Part shown: one piece after another, positions 51,391 to 60,698 of the stretch
Layout: every line of letters begins with the position of its first letter
Numbering within the stretch: position 1 is the first letter of the stretch
Origin: Roseicyclus sediminis
Lineage (GTDB): Bacteria > Pseudomonadota > Alphaproteobacteria > Rhodobacterales > Rhodobacteraceae
DNA: 64,000 nucleotides
Direction of reading: 5' to 3'
Assembly: GCF_025515305.1 (NCBI RefSeq)
Contig: NZ_JAOPHT010000003.1
Location: 310,001-374,000 of the forward strand
Program-made: the position numbers and the translations under genes
Notes under the pieces: generated by a model
Seen by the model: only the letters and a program-made list of their open reading frames with translations
What the model was told of the DNA's origin: nothing
Database searches by the model: none

Positions 51391-52581
51391 GTGGACGGTA
51401 GCGCCCAGATCGAGATCGAGGTCCTGACCAGCCTGGCACAGATCGAGCCGGCGGAGTGGGATGCCTGCGCCTGCCCCGAAGCGGCCGATGGCGGTCCCCC
51501 GAACGACCTCTTCACCACGTACCGCTTTCTTTCGGCGCTGGAGACTTCGCGCTCGGTCGGAACCGGCACCGGCTGGCAGCCGCGGCACCTCGTGGCGCGG
51601 TCGGGCGGCGACGTGATCGCGGTCGCGCCGCTCTATGCCAAGGGACACAGCCAGGGCGAATACATCTTCGACCACAACTGGGCCCACGCCTACGAGCGCG
51701 CGGGCGGGCGCTACTACCCCAAGCTGCAGATGGCGGTGCCCTTCACGCCCGCCACGGGGCGGCGGTTCCTGACCAGGCCCGGCTGGGAAGAGATGGGGCG
51801 CGCGGCCCTCGTGCAGGGTGCCGTCCGGCTTGCCGAGGACAACGGCCTGTCCTCCGTGCACGTGACCTTCTGCACCGCGACCGAGGCGCGTGAGGGCGAG
51901 GCCATGGGCCTCATGCACCGCCACAGCCAGCAGTTCCACTGGGTCAACGGCGACTATTCCGACTTCGAGGATTTCCTCGCCGCGCTGAGCTCGCGCAAGC
52001 GCAAGAACATCCGAAAGGAGCGCGAACGCGCGCAGGCTTTCGGCGGCGAGATCGTGGCGCTGACGGGCGACGCGCTGCGGCCCGAGCACTGGGACGCGTT
52101 CTGGGTCTTCTACCAGGACACCGGCGCGCGGAAATGGGGGATGCCCTACCTGACGCGCGCCTTCTTCGACCGGGTGCAGGAAAGCCTGCGCGACGACGCA
52201 CTTCTGGTGCTCGCCATCCGCGACGGACGGCCCGTGGCGGGCGCGCTGAACTTCATCGGGCGCGACGCGCTTTTCGGCCGCTACTGGGGCTGCCGCGAGG
52301 ATCACCCCTGCCTGCATTTCGAGCTGTGCTATTATCGGGCCATCGACTTCGCCATCGAACGGGGCCTGTCGCGCGTCGAAGCCGGCGCGCAGGGCGAACA
52401 CAAGCTGGCGCGCGGCTACCTTCCGGTGGCGACCCATTCGCTGCATTGGGTGCGCGACGAGGGTTTCGCCGACGCCATCGCGCAATACCTCCAGGCCGAG
52501 CGCGCCGCGGTCGACCAGGAGATCGAGGTTCTCACGTCATGGGGACCGTTCAGGAAGGCCAACGTGGAGGAACGCGAATGA
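51391..52581 (+). CDS. FemAB-like GNAT protein (DUF482 family)
   Basis: A 396-aa protein of the DUF482/peptidogalycan biosynthesis family, a FemAB-type [33 protein letters not shown], the central [15 protein letters not shown] and [25 protein letters not shown], then [14 protein letters not shown]. The start is GTG 51391, 6 bases after GGGAGG; an earlier TTG adds unconserved residues. The substrate is unproven; tRNA-dependent or CoA-dependent acyl transfer is possible. Its stop overlaps the phhB ATG. Confidence 0.82.
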   Translation: MDGSAQIEIEVLTSLAQIEPAEWDACACPEAADGGPPNDLFTTYRFLSALETSRSVGTGTGWQPRHLVARSGGDVIAVAPLYAKGHSQGEYIFDHNWAHAYERAGGRYYPKLQMAVPFTPATGRRFLTRPGWEEMGRAALVQGAVRLAEDNGLSSVHVTFCTATEAREGEAMGLMHRHSQQFHWVNGDYSDFEDFLAALSSRKRKNIRKERERAQAFGGEIVALTGDALRPEHWDAFWVFYQDTGARKWGMPYLTRAFFDRVQESLRDDALLVLAIRDGRPVAGALNFIGRDALFGRYWGCREDHPCLHFELCYYRAIDFAIERGLSRVEAGAQGEHKLARGYLPVATHSLHWVRDEGFADAIAQYLQAERAAVDQEIEVLTSWGPFRKANVEERE

Positions 52582-52880
52582 CGACGCCGCACAAGCTGGA
52601 AGGCATCGACCGTGAAAAGGCTCTGGCCGCGCTGGAGGAGCATGGCTGGTCGCCGGCCGAGGGGCGGGACGCGATCGTCAAGACCTTCGTCTTCGACGAC
52701 TTCAACGCGGCGTTCGGCTGGATGACACGGGTCGCGATGGTGGCCGAACACATGAACCACCATCCGGAGTGGTTCAACGTCTACAAGACCGTGAAGGTCA
52801 CGCTGGCCACCCACGATGTCGGCGGGTTGTCCAACCTCGACGTGGCGATGGCGTCCAAGATGGACCGGCTGGCGGGCTAG
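52578..52880 (+). CDS. phhB: 4a-hydroxytetrahydrobiopterin dehydratase
   Basis: A 100-aa pterin-4-alpha-carbinolamine dehydratase with the active-site block [28 protein letters not shown]. It restores quinonoid dihydropterin after aromatic amino-acid hydroxylation and is also proposed in molybdopterin or pterin maintenance. ATG overlaps the upstream stop (ATGA). No phenylalanine hydroxylase gene is in the window. Confidence 0.92.
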   Translation: MTTPHKLEGIDREKALAALEEHGWSPAEGRDAIVKTFVFDDFNAAFGWMTRVAMVAEHMNHHPEWFNVYKTVKVTLATHDVGGLSNLDVAMASKMDRLAG

Positions 52881-52892
52881 GAGTTGGAAAAA

Positions 52893-52918
52893 CCGGCATT
52901 TCCAGTTGGAAATGCCGG
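52893..52918 (-). terminator. Rho-independent terminator (peroxiredoxin side)
   Basis: A perfect 11-bp stem CCGGCATTTCC/GGAAATGCCGG (52893-52903 with 52908-52918) and 4-nt loop is followed on the minus strand by TTTTTCC. It ends the minus-strand peroxiredoxin pair; on the plus strand no U-run follows, though the hairpin may also protect phhB mRNA. Confidence 0.8.
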
Positions 52919-52940
52919 CAATTCCATTGCCCCGGACGCC

Positions 52941-53423
52941 TCAGATCACCTCGAGCAACGCCTCGCCCGTGGAAATCGCGCATTCGCCAGGCTTTTCGAG
53001 CTGCAGGTGCGTCACGACCCCGTCCTGTGCCACCAGCGCATAGCGCATGGACCGGTCGTAGAAGCCGACCTCGGGCTTGTCGTAGTTCAAACCCAGCGCC
53101 CTGGTGAAGCCCGCGTCGGCATCGGCGAGGAGGGTGATGCCCGCCTCCGTCGCGCCGCTCGTCTGCCCCCAGAGCCGCATGATGTGGGCATCGTTGACGG
53201 AGACGCAGATGATCTCGTCGATGCCCTTCTCGTCAAAGTGCGGCTTGGTGCGCACGAAGCTCGGCAGATGCTTGCCGTCGCAGGTGGGCGTGAACGCGCC
53301 CGGCACGCCGATGATGACGACGCGCCGGCCGGAGGTCAGGTCCGACAGGGACACGGTTTCGGGCCCCTGCGGGCCTATGCGGGGGAATGTCGCCGCCGGG
53401 AGGGGATCGCCGATCTGGATCAT
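52941..53423 (-). CDS. Peroxiredoxin (Prx5/redoxin family), copy 1
   Basis: A 160-aa Prx5-type protein with the peroxidatic site VPGAFTPTCDGKHLPSF (Pro, Thr and Cys at the standard spacing) and LWGQTSGA, LNYDKPEVGFYDRSMRYALV. It reduces peroxides; a reductase partner (glutaredoxin or thioredoxin) is needed. It lies 15 bases after a paralogue on the same strand, a tandem duplication. Confidence 0.9.
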   Translation of the reverse strand: MIQIGDPLPAATFPRIGPQGPETVSLSDLTSGRRVVIIGVPGAFTPTCDGKHLPSFVRTKPHFDEKGIDEIICVSVNDAHIMRLWGQTSGATEAGITLLADADAGFTRALGLNYDKPEVGFYDRSMRYALVAQDGVVTHLQLEKPGECAISTGEALLEVI

Positions 53424-53438
53424 GATTTTCCCGATGCC

Positions 53439-53924
53439 TCAGAGCGTTTCGAGCAGTTGCTCGCCACGGGAGATGTCGCAGACATTCGGCTCGTCGACGT
53501 TGGCGTGGGTCACGACACCGTCGTCTAGGACCACGGCATAGCGGTTCGACCGTCCGTAGAGCCCGATGGGCGGTGCGGTGAAGTCCATGCCGAGCGTCTT
53601 CGTCAGCGACCCGTCCGCGTCGCCGAGCATGGTGATCCCGGCATCCTTCGCGCCCGTCGCCTCGCCCCACGCCTTCAGCACGAAGGGATCGTTGACCGCG
53701 ATACAGATGATCTCGTCGATTCCCTTGGCGCGGAAGTCCTCTGCGGTGCGAATGAAGCTCGGCAGGTGCGAGGTGCTGCAGGGGCCGGTAAAGGCGCCGG
53801 GCAGGCCGAAGACCACGACGCGGCGGCCCGCGACGTACTCCGCAAGATCGACGGTTTTGGGCCCGTCTTCGCCAAGGGTCACGAGTTTCGCTCCGGGAAA
53901 CCTGCTGCCGATTTCTAGGGACAT
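53439..53924 (-). CDS. Peroxiredoxin (Prx5/redoxin family), copy 2
   Basis: A 161-aa paralogue of the downstream gene: LPGAFTGPCSTSHLPSF with the catalytic Cys, ICIAVNDPFVLKAWGEATGA and IGLYGRSNRYAVVLDDG. The second-site sequence differs (TGPCSTS for TPTCDGK), so the copies have diverged. Start 53924 follows AAGG by 9 bases. Divergent from a flavoprotein gene, which may be the electron donor partner, though this is only by position. Confidence 0.9.
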   Translation of the reverse strand: MSLEIGSRFPGAKLVTLGEDGPKTVDLAEYVAGRRVVVFGLPGAFTGPCSTSHLPSFIRTAEDFRAKGIDEIICIAVNDPFVLKAWGEATGAKDAGITMLGDADGSLTKTLGMDFTAPPIGLYGRSNRYAVVLDDGVVTHANVDEPNVCDISRGEQLLETL

Positions 53925-53942
53925 GTCTTCGCCTTCATGCAA

Positions 53943-53970
53943 TTGCGTTTCATCTCCCCGCCGATATAGG
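53943..53970 (+). promoter_or_regulatory. Promoter of the flavoprotein gene
   Basis: TTGCGT (53943-53948), 16-bp spacer, TATAGG (53965-53970); start near 53977, 30 nt before the ATG of the ferredoxin-reductase-like gene. Confidence 0.4.
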
Positions 53971-54006
53971 TGAATGCGATCGCCGCGCCAGTAGGGGGAG
54001 AGACGC

Positions 54007-55215
54007 ATGGACAGGATCGTGGTCGTCGGTGCGGGCCAGGCCGGCGCATCTTGCGTGGCAAGGCTGCGGGCCGAGGGATTCACGGGGGCCATCACGCTGA
54101 TCGGCGAGGAACATGTGCCGCCCTACCAGCGCCCGCCGCTGTCCAAGGCCTATCTGCTGGGCGAGATGGCGCTGGAGCGGCTCTATCTCCGGCCCGAGAG
54201 CTACTATGCCGAGAACGGGATCGAGCTTCTGCTCGATACGACGGTCCAGGCCATCGACCGGGCTGACCGCAAGGTCATCGCCTCGGGTCGTTCGATTCCC
54301 TACGACGCGCTGGTGCTGGCCACCGGCTCCGTTCCGCGCCGCCTGCCGGGCAGCATCGGGGGCGAGCTTGAGGGTGTCCATGTCGTGCGCACGCTGAAGG
54401 ACGTCGACGAGATGGCACCCGAGATCGTGCCGGGCGCCCGCGCGCTGATCGTAGGCGGCGGCTATATCGGCCTGGAGGCGGCGGCCGTCTGCCGCAAGAA
54501 GGGGCTCGACGTGACATTGATCGAGGCGGCGGAGCGCATCCTCGCGCGCGTCGCCTGCCCCGAGACCTCGGCCTGGTTTCGCGACCTGCACAAGCGGCAC
54601 GGCGTCGACCTGCGCGAGGGGGTGGGGCTGACCTGTCTCGAGGGTGTCGATGGGCGCGTCGCCGGCGCGATCTTCTCGGACATGACCGAGCATCCCTTCG
54701 ACGTCGTGATCGCCGGCATCGGCATCACGCCCGCCACCTCGCTTGCCGAGGCTGCGGGACTGGTCATCGAGAACGGCATCCGCGTCGATGCCCATGGCCG
54801 CACGTCGGATCCCTCGATCTGGGCCGCTGGCGATTGCGCGAGCCTTCCGTGGAGGGACGGGCGCATCCGGCTCGAGAGCGTGCAGAACGCCATCGACCAG
54901 GCCGAGGCGGTCGCCCGCAACATTCTCGGCGCGGGCGAGGACTACGTGCCGCATCCATGGTTCTGGTCCGACCAGTATGACGTGAAGCTGCAGATCGCGG
55001 GGCTGAACACCGGCTACGACCGGATCGTGGTCCGTGACATGGGCGAGGCGCGGTCGCACTGGTATTACGCCGGCGACACCCTTCTTTCCGTGGACGCGAT
55101 GAACGACCCGCGCGCCTACATGGTGGGCAAGCGCCTGATCGAAGGGGGCAAGTCGCCCGATCCGGTGGCCGTCGCCGACGCGGAGACCGACCTCAAGGCG
55201 CTCCTTCGGGCATGA
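54007..55215 (+). CDS. FAD/NAD-dependent ferredoxin-reductase-type oxidoreductase
   Basis: A 402-aa flavoprotein of the ThcD/CamA/RhDR type: N-terminal FAD GAGQAGASC, YQRPPLSKAYLLGE, the NAD Rossmann VGGGYIGLEAAAV and SIWAAGDCASLPW. A C-terminal reductase domain (about 325-402) with HPWFWSDQYDVKLQIAGL is typical of such reductases. It passes electrons from NAD(P)H to a ferredoxin or rubredoxin for an oxygenase; none is adjacent. The ATG follows GGGGGAG. Confidence 0.88.
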   Translation: MDRIVVVGAGQAGASCVARLRAEGFTGAITLIGEEHVPPYQRPPLSKAYLLGEMALERLYLRPESYYAENGIELLLDTTVQAIDRADRKVIASGRSIPYDALVLATGSVPRRLPGSIGGELEGVHVVRTLKDVDEMAPEIVPGARALIVGGGYIGLEAAAVCRKKGLDVTLIEAAERILARVACPETSAWFRDLHKRHGVDLREGVGLTCLEGVDGRVAGAIFSDMTEHPFDVVIAGIGITPATSLAEAAGLVIENGIRVDAHGRTSDPSIWAAGDCASLPWRDGRIRLESVQNAIDQAEAVARNILGAGEDYVPHPWFWSDQYDVKLQIAGLNTGYDRIVVRDMGEARSHWYYAGDTLLSVDAMNDPRAYMVGKRLIEGGKSPDPVAVADAETDLKALLRA

Positions 55216-55222
55216 GGCGCGC

Positions 55223-55783
55223 GTGAGGATCGTCGCCGGACGCTGGCGGGGCAAGACGCTCGCCGAAGTGGGCCAGGGCGATGCCGGGGCGCATCTGCGC
55301 CCGACCACTGACCGGGTGCGCGAGAGCCTGTTCAATCTTCTGACAAATGGCAAACAGGGCGACGCGGTCACCGGGGCACGGGTGCTGGACCTGTTCGCCG
55401 GGACCGGCGCGCTCGGCCTCGAGGCCCTGTCGCGCGGCGCGGTGCAGGCGACCTTCATCGACGACGGATCGGCGGCGCGCGCGCTTTTGCGCGAGAACAT
55501 CGCGCGGTGTGGCGCCCAGGGCGTCACCAAGGTGTTTCGCCGGGACGCCACCGACCTTGGCGAAATCCGCGGCGCGCCTTTCACGCTGGTCTTCCTGGAC
55601 CCGCCCTACGGGATGGGCCTCGGCGAGGATGCGCTGGCCTCTGCGATCGCGGGCGGCTGGATCGCGCCCGGTGCCCTTGTGGCATGGGAGGAGGCCGTTG
55701 ATCCCGTGCCGCCGCCGGGTTTCGAGGTTCTCGACGCGCGGAGTTATGGGGCAACGCGAATAACGCTCCTGCGGGCGCCATGA
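55223..55783 (+). CDS. rsmD: 16S rRNA (guanine(966)-N(2))-methyltransferase RsmD
   Basis: A 186-aa methyltransferase: RIVAGRWRGKTL start, RPTTDRVRESLFNLL, LDLFAGTGALGLEALSRGA (SAM site) and the catalytic LVFLDPPYGMGL. It methylates G966 of the 30S subunit. The gene begins with GTG 55223 or a nearby start; preceding overlap with the flavoprotein stop is 7 bases. Confidence 0.9.
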   Translation: MRIVAGRWRGKTLAEVGQGDAGAHLRPTTDRVRESLFNLLTNGKQGDAVTGARVLDLFAGTGALGLEALSRGAVQATFIDDGSAARALLRENIARCGAQGVTKVFRRDATDLGEIRGAPFTLVFLDPPYGMGLGEDALASAIAGGWIAPGALVAWEEAVDPVPPPGFEVLDARSYGATRITLLRAP

Positions 55784-55828
55784 ACCGCCCTATCCATCTT
55801 CGCGCACGCCAAGGCCCCTTGCGGTCCA

Positions 55829-56212
55829 GTGTCGGGCGCTTCCGTCCTGACGCCCGTGGGTAGCGGCGCGCACCACTGCCCGGCCTGCGGCACGCCCCTT
55901 CCCGCGATGACGCGTTATCCGTGGTATATCTGCGCGCTCTGCCGCGAACGGATCACCGACGCCGAGGGCGTCCCGCTCGAATTCGCGAATACCTCGATTT
56001 CAGGCGGCTTCGCGTGGCGCCGCGCGGGCGATGAGACCTTTCACGAAGCGCGGGGGTATCTGGGGCTTCTCGATGGCCGGCCCGTCCGCGTCAGCGAGGC
56101 GCGGTTCGGCGGCATCGTCGCCGAGCCGATGGCGTCACCCAGCGCCGTTGTCGGCCCGATCCTTGCCGAAGGGGAAGACGACCGCCCCAGGGGACGGCCG
56201 CCTCACTCGTGA
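55829..56212 (+). CDS. Zinc-ribbon-like protein of unknown function
   Basis: A 127-aa frame with an N-terminal CPACGTPLP and ICALCRER pair (two CxxC motifs 15 residues apart), a zinc-ribbon signature, followed by an unrecognised region. The start is uncertain (GTG at 55829, no strong ribosome-binding site). Its 3' end carries a 15-bp tandem repeat. Function unknown. Confidence 0.55.
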   Translation: MSGASVLTPVGSGAHHCPACGTPLPAMTRYPWYICALCRERITDAEGVPLEFANTSISGGFAWRRAGDETFHEARGYLGLLDGRPVRVSEARFGGIVAEPMASPSAVVGPILAEGEDDRPRGRPPHS

Positions 56213-56238
56213 CGGGGGCACTCGTTACGGGGGCACTG
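56204..56238 (+). repeat. 15-bp tandem repeat
   Basis: CACTCGTGACGGGGG (56204-56218) is followed by a one-mismatch copy (56219-56233) and a partial third copy (CACTG). The array crosses the stop of the zinc-ribbon frame. Confidence 0.6.
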
Positions 56239-56418
56239 GGCCCGTTCCCAACATAGCGCGAGCGCGCAGGCTGCAACGAGGGGGAAAGGCCGAAGATCTT
56301 CCCCGCGAAGGCAAAAGCCGGGAAACCACATGTCGCGGGTCTTGTTAACGAAACCTCATTATGGGACCCTGACAGTCAAACGAGCACAATTTCAAGAAAA
56401 CCCGACAGGCCCATCCCC

Positions 56419-58473
56419 ATGCAGGAGACCCGCCCGGACGCCTCGGCGCTTCTCGCCTCCGTTTTCGGCTTCGACGGGTTCCGGCCGGGCCAGGAGGAGA
56501 TCGTCGGCGCCGTCGCGGCGGGCAAGAACGTGCTCGCCATCATGCCGACGGGCGGGGGCAAGTCGCTGTGCTTCCAGTTGCCCGCGCTGATGCGGGATGG
56601 CGTCACGGTCGTGATCTCGCCGCTCATTGCCTTGATGCGCGACCAGGTCCGTGGGCTCAAGGAAGCCGGGGTGGATGCGGGCGCGCTGACCTCCGGCAAT
56701 ACGCCCGAGGAGACGGACGCGGTCTGGCTTGCGCTGGAGGAGCGGCGTCTGAAGCTTCTCTATATCGCGCCGGAACGCCTCGCGTCGTCCGGCACGGAAC
56801 GGATGCTGAAGCAGGCGGGCGTCGCGCTCATCGCGGTGGACGAGGCGCATTGCGTCAGCCAGTGGGGCCATGACTTCCGCCCCGACTACCTGCGGATCGG
56901 GGAGTTGCGGCGCACGCTCGGCGTGCCGCTCGCCGCCTTCACCGCGACCGCCGACGCCGAGACGCAGGAAGAGATCGTCGCCCGCCTGTTCGACGGCAAG
57001 CCGCCCGAGACCTTCCTGCGCGGTTTCGATCGGCCGAACCTGACCCTCGCCTTCGAGGTCAAGAACCAGCCCCGGCAACAGATCCTGAGCTACGCCGCCG
57101 CCCGCAAGGGGCAGTCGGGCATCGTCTATTGCGGGACGCGGGCCAAGACCGAGACGCTGGCCCAGGCGCTGCGGGAGGCCGGGCATTCGGCCTGCTACTA
57201 TCATGGCGGCATGGAGGCCGACGACCGTCGCCAGGTCGAACATCGCTTCGCCACCGAGGACGGGCTGATCGTGGTGGCCACGGTCGCCTTCGGGATGGGC
57301 GTGGACAAGCCCGACATCCGCTGGGTCGCGCAGGCCGACCTGCCGAAGTCGATCGAGGCCTATTACCAGGAGATCGGGCGCGCGGGCCGTGACGGGGCGC
57401 CGGCGGACACGCTTACGCTCTATGGTCCGGACGACATCCGCTTCCGCCGCACGCAGATCGACGAGGGGCTCGCCCCGCCGGAACGCAAGGCCGCCGACCA
57501 CGCCCGGCTGAACGCGCTTCTCGGTCTGGCCGAGGCGACATCCTGCCGGCGTCAGAAGCTTCTGGGTTATTTCGGGGAAAGCTCGGAGCCCTGCGGCAAC
57601 TGCGATCTCTGCGCCAATGCGCCGGAGGTGTTCGATGCCACGACCGCCGTGCAGAAGGCGCTATCGGCCATCCTGCGCACGGGCGAATGGTTCGGCGCCG
57701 GGCATCTTGTCGACATCCTGACCGGGACGGAGACGGAAAAGGTGCGCGCGCGCGGCCATGACCGGCTGCCGACCTTCGGGGTCGGGACGGAGTTCGACCG
57801 CAAAGGCTGGCAGGCGGTGTTCCGGCAGATGATGGGCCATGATCTCGTCCGGCCCGACCCCGCCCGCCACGGCGCGCTGCGCCTGACGGAGGCCGCGCGG
57901 CCGATCCTGCGCGGCGAGGCGGAGATCGCGCTCAGAAAGGACACCCTGACCACCGGCACGAGGCGGCCCGCCGCCAAGGCGCTGGTGTCCGAGGAGGACG
58001 CGCCGCTTCTCTCGGCGCTGAAGGCCAAGCGCCGGGCGCTGGCCGAGGCTGCGCGTGTCCCCGCCTACGTCATATTCACCGACCGCACGCTGATCGAGAT
58101 GGCCGAGACGCGACCGCAGAGCCTCGACGAGATGGCGCGCATCTCGGGCGTCGGGGCGACGAAGCTGGAGCGATACGGCGCGGCCTTCCTGGAGGTCATC
58201 ACCGGCGAGGCCGAGGCGCCCGCCCATCCCGCGCGACGCAAGCTTGCCGGCCGCGAGGCGGGGGCGGTCTACGACCGGCTTCTTTCGGTGCAGGCAGACC
58301 TCGCGCGCGGCGAGACGGGGCTGGACAAGCCCCTGTCCTGTTCTTCGGCGCAGCTTGCGAAACTGGCGGACCTGCGCCCGACCGACCGCGAAACGGTCGA
58401 AAGGCTGCTCGGCGACCGGCGCGCCGAACGTTTCGCCGATGCCTTTCTGGACGTCCTGCGCGCCACGGGCTAG
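56419..58473 (+). CDS. recQ: ATP-dependent DNA helicase RecQ
   Basis: A 684-aa RecQ: FRPGQEEIV, Walker A MPTGGGKSLCFQLP (Lys48), DEAHCVSQWGHDFRPDY, ATVAFGMGVDKPDIRWVAQADLP and GRAGRDGAPAD, then the zinc site (CRRQ...CGNCDLC), winged helix and a C-terminal HRDC domain (about 600-684). It unwinds DNA in RecF-type recombination. The start ATG is 56419; a promoter is not obvious in the 206 bases upstream. Confidence 0.94.
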   Translation: MQETRPDASALLASVFGFDGFRPGQEEIVGAVAAGKNVLAIMPTGGGKSLCFQLPALMRDGVTVVISPLIALMRDQVRGLKEAGVDAGALTSGNTPEETDAVWLALEERRLKLLYIAPERLASSGTERMLKQAGVALIAVDEAHCVSQWGHDFRPDYLRIGELRRTLGVPLAAFTATADAETQEEIVARLFDGKPPETFLRGFDRPNLTLAFEVKNQPRQQILSYAAARKGQSGIVYCGTRAKTETLAQALREAGHSACYYHGGMEADDRRQVEHRFATEDGLIVVATVAFGMGVDKPDIRWVAQADLPKSIEAYYQEIGRAGRDGAPADTLTLYGPDDIRFRRTQIDEGLAPPERKAADHARLNALLGLAEATSCRRQKLLGYFGESSEPCGNCDLCANAPEVFDATTAVQKALSAILRTGEWFGAGHLVDILTGTETEKVRARGHDRLPTFGVGTEFDRKGWQAVFRQMMGHDLVRPDPARHGALRLTEAARPILRGEAEIALRKDTLTTGTRRPAAKALVSEEDAPLLSALKAKRRALAEAARVPAYVIFTDRTLIEMAETRPQSLDEMARISGVGATKLERYGAAFLEVITGEAEAPAHPARRKLAGREAGAVYDRLLSVQADLARGETGLDKPLSCSSAQLAKLADLRPTDRETVERLLGDRRAERFADAFLDVLRATG

Positions 58474-58525
58474 GTGCGCAGCTGACGAGACCCGATTGCC
58501 CAAGACCGACGAGGAGGATCGCCCG

Positions 58526-59299
58526 ATGCTGACCGTGATTTCCCCCGCCAAGCGCCTCGACTGGACGCATCGCGACGTGGAGATGACCGCTCCGCGCTTC
58601 CAGTCCGAGGCCGAGGCCCTGGCCGGCACCGCGCGCAAGCTCTCGGTCGAGGAGCTGATGAAGCTCATGGGGATCTCGCGGGACCTCGCGGGTCTGAACG
58701 CCGAACGGTTCGCCCGTTTCGGAGAGGCCGACCTGCGGCCTGCCGCCCTCTGCTTCGCGGGGGACACATATGCGGGGCTCGAGGCCGGAACGCTTGGCGA
58801 GGACGCGCTGCGCTATGCTCAGGGCCATCTGCGCATCCTGTCCGGGCTCTATGGCCTCCTGCGGCCGCTCGACGGGATCGAGGCCTACCGGCTGGAAATG
58901 GGCAGTCGGCTCAAGACGAAGAAGGGGGCGACGCTCTATGAGTGGTGGGGCGACCGGATCGCACGCGCCCTCAACGAAGAGGCCGCGACGGTTGGCGCGG
59001 GCACGCTCGTGAACTGCGCCTCGGTCGAGTATTTCTCGGCTGTGGACCCGCAGGCCCTGAACCTCGACGTGGTGACGCCCGTTTTCCTCGAGGAGAAAGC
59101 GGAGGGGCCGCGCATCGTCAGCTTCTTCGCCAAGAAGGCGCGCGGCGCGATGGCGCGGTTCATCGTCGAGAACCGCCTGACGGAGCCCTCGGAGATCCTC
59201 GATTTCGAGACCGGCGGCTATGTCCATGCGCCGGAACTGAGCGAACCGGGCAAGCCCGCCTTCCTGCGTCGCGCGGCATCCGAGGCGGCGGCGGCCTGA
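58526..59299 (+). CDS. yaaA: Peroxide stress protein YaaA
   Basis: A 257-aa member of the YaaA/DUF328 family: VISPAKRLDW, LYGLLRPLDGIEAYRLEMGSRL, NCASVEYFSAVD and PVFLEEKAEGPRIVSFFAKKARG. YaaA limits free iron during peroxide stress in E. coli. GAGGAGG lies 10 bases before the ATG. It is followed by a composite repeat before the convergent DUF1244 gene. Confidence 0.93.
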   Translation: MLTVISPAKRLDWTHRDVEMTAPRFQSEAEALAGTARKLSVEELMKLMGISRDLAGLNAERFARFGEADLRPAALCFAGDTYAGLEAGTLGEDALRYAQGHLRILSGLYGLLRPLDGIEAYRLEMGSRLKTKKGATLYEWWGDRIARALNEEAATVGAGTLVNCASVEYFSAVDPQALNLDVVTPVFLEEKAEGPRIVSFFAKKARGAMARFIVENRLTEPSEILDFETGGYVHAPELSEPGKPAFLRRAASEAAAA

Positions 59300-59321
59300 G
59301 GCCGGTTCCGGAGCGATGCGT

Positions 59322-59375
59322 CCACGGGGCCGCCCGTGGCCGTAGTCGCGTTGCGTATTTGGAGAAAGATGAAGG
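59322..59375 (+). repeat. Composite repeat copy B: hairpin plus GCGTATTT...GAAAGATGAAGG
   Basis: A perfect 7-bp hairpin (59322-59328 with 59333-59339, 4-nt loop), 13 bases, then the core 59353-59375, GCGTATTT-GGA-GAAAGATGAAGG. It lies between the convergent ends of yaaA and the DUF1244 gene. The same arrangement as copies A and C. Confidence 0.7.
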
Positions 59376-59401
59376 GCGCGTCGGCGACCAGGGCCCGGGG
59401 G

Positions 59402-59698
59402 TCAGCCGTGTGGGTTCGACTTCTCGAAGGCCGCCTTCTGCGCGTCCGAAGCCTCGGTCTGGTATTTCGCCTTCCACTCGGAATAGGGCATGCCGTAGAC
59501 CGCTTCGCGCGCGGTGTCCCGGTCCATCTCGATGCCCATCCCGGCGGCGGCTTCCTCGTACCAGCGGCTGAGGCAGTTGCGGCAGAACCCGGCCAGGTTC
59601 ATCAGGTCGATGTTCTGGACATCCTTGCGCTCGTCGAGGTGCTGCAGCAGGCGGCGGAAGGCGGCGGCCTCCAGTTCGAGCCTCGTCTGTTCGTCCAT
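59402..59698 (-). CDS. DUF1244 family protein
   Basis: A 98-aa alpha-helical protein with FRRLLQHLDERKDVQNIDLMNLAGFCRNCLSRWYEEAA, the conserved DUF1244 block with two Cys (CRNC). GGAGG lies 7 bases before the ATG at 59698. Function is unknown; it is mostly found in proteobacteria. Confidence 0.88.
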   Translation of the reverse strand: MDEQTRLELEAAAFRRLLQHLDERKDVQNIDLMNLAGFCRNCLSRWYEEAAAGMGIEMDRDTAREAVYGMPYSEWKAKYQTEASDAQKAAFEKSNPHG

Positions 59699-59723
59699 GT
59701 CGGATCCTCCGGTTCGGCTATGC

Positions 59724-60461
59724 TCAGACCTCGGAAATCCGCAGCGCCGCGTCAAGCATGGGCGCGAGGCGGAGGCCCCAGGCACGCTGTTGCTCCGGCG
59801 TCGAGATCAGGTCGTTGCGGACCTCGACCAGGACATGGGGCAAGCCGTTCTGCACGCCGTGCCGGTCAAGGGCATCGCCGGGCAGGTGCCCCGAATAGGG
59901 CTGGTTGTCGCCGACGCAAAGGTCTGGCTCGGCGTTGAGCCGCGCGAGCAAGGGCAGCGCGAGCCGCGTGTCGCCGGCATAGAGCACGCCGACATGCCAG
60001 GGGCGCGGCGGGCGGCCAACGAATTGCGGTGTGAAGGAATGCACGGCGACGATCACCGGAGCCTCGCGTGCGGCGAGAAGCGTCTCGATTCCGCGATGAT
60101 AGGGGCGGTGATAGAGGGCGAGGCGGCGCTCGACCTCGGCGGCGTCTGCGTGGCGGTTCGCGGCGATGATCGCGCCGTCGTAGATCTTCATGAGAAGCGT
60201 CGGGTCGTCCTCGCCCCGGTTGGGGTCGATCACCAGGCGCGAGAAATCCGACAGGATCGCCGGCGCGTCGAGCGCCTCGGCCAGCGCGCGGGCGACACCG
60301 GCCGCGCCCACGTCGTAGGCGATGTGCCGCTCCATGTCCTCGCGCGGGAGGCCGAGGTCGCCGCCGGCCACCTCCGGCGGCACACGGTTCGAGGCATGGT
60401 CGCAGGTGACGACCCAGCGCGACCGTCGCGTTGCGCCCTCGATATGGAAGGGGTCCGTCAT
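59724..60461 (-). CDS. N-formylglutamate amidohydrolase
   Basis: A 245-aa N-formylglutamate amidohydrolase/DUF family: VVTCDHASNRVP, YDVGAAGVARALAE, SRLVIDPNRGEDD, AVHSFTPQF and VEVRNDLI. It belongs to the histidine-degradation enzyme family HutG2, though no hut genes are near. It precedes the DUF1244 gene by 25 bases on the same strand; probable operon. Start 60461 fits the family opening. Confidence 0.86.
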   Translation of the reverse strand: MTDPFHIEGATRRSRWVVTCDHASNRVPPEVAGGDLGLPREDMERHIAYDVGAAGVARALAEALDAPAILSDFSRLVIDPNRGEDDPTLLMKIYDGAIIAANRHADAAEVERRLALYHRPYHRGIETLLAAREAPVIVAVHSFTPQFVGRPPRPWHVGVLYAGDTRLALPLLARLNAEPDLCVGDNQPYSGHLPGDALDRHGVQNGLPHVLVEVRNDLISTPEQQRAWGLRLAPMLDAALRISEV

Positions 60462-60698
60462 GCGCCCGTTGCCTCGACGTGTTCCGAGGCGGGGACATAG
60501 GCGAGGCGGCGAGGGATGGAAAGGCGGCACGGCAGGCACCGGCGCGGCAATGCGCGCCAATGCGCAGTTGTCCTGCCGCCGGGAATGCGCCAAGAGGGGC
60601 GCACACCCGATGTGAGCGGTAACATGAGCCGGCCGGAACCGGCCCGATGGAACCGCCGAGGGGAAGACAGGGACGGCATACTGGACACGGGCAGAGCC

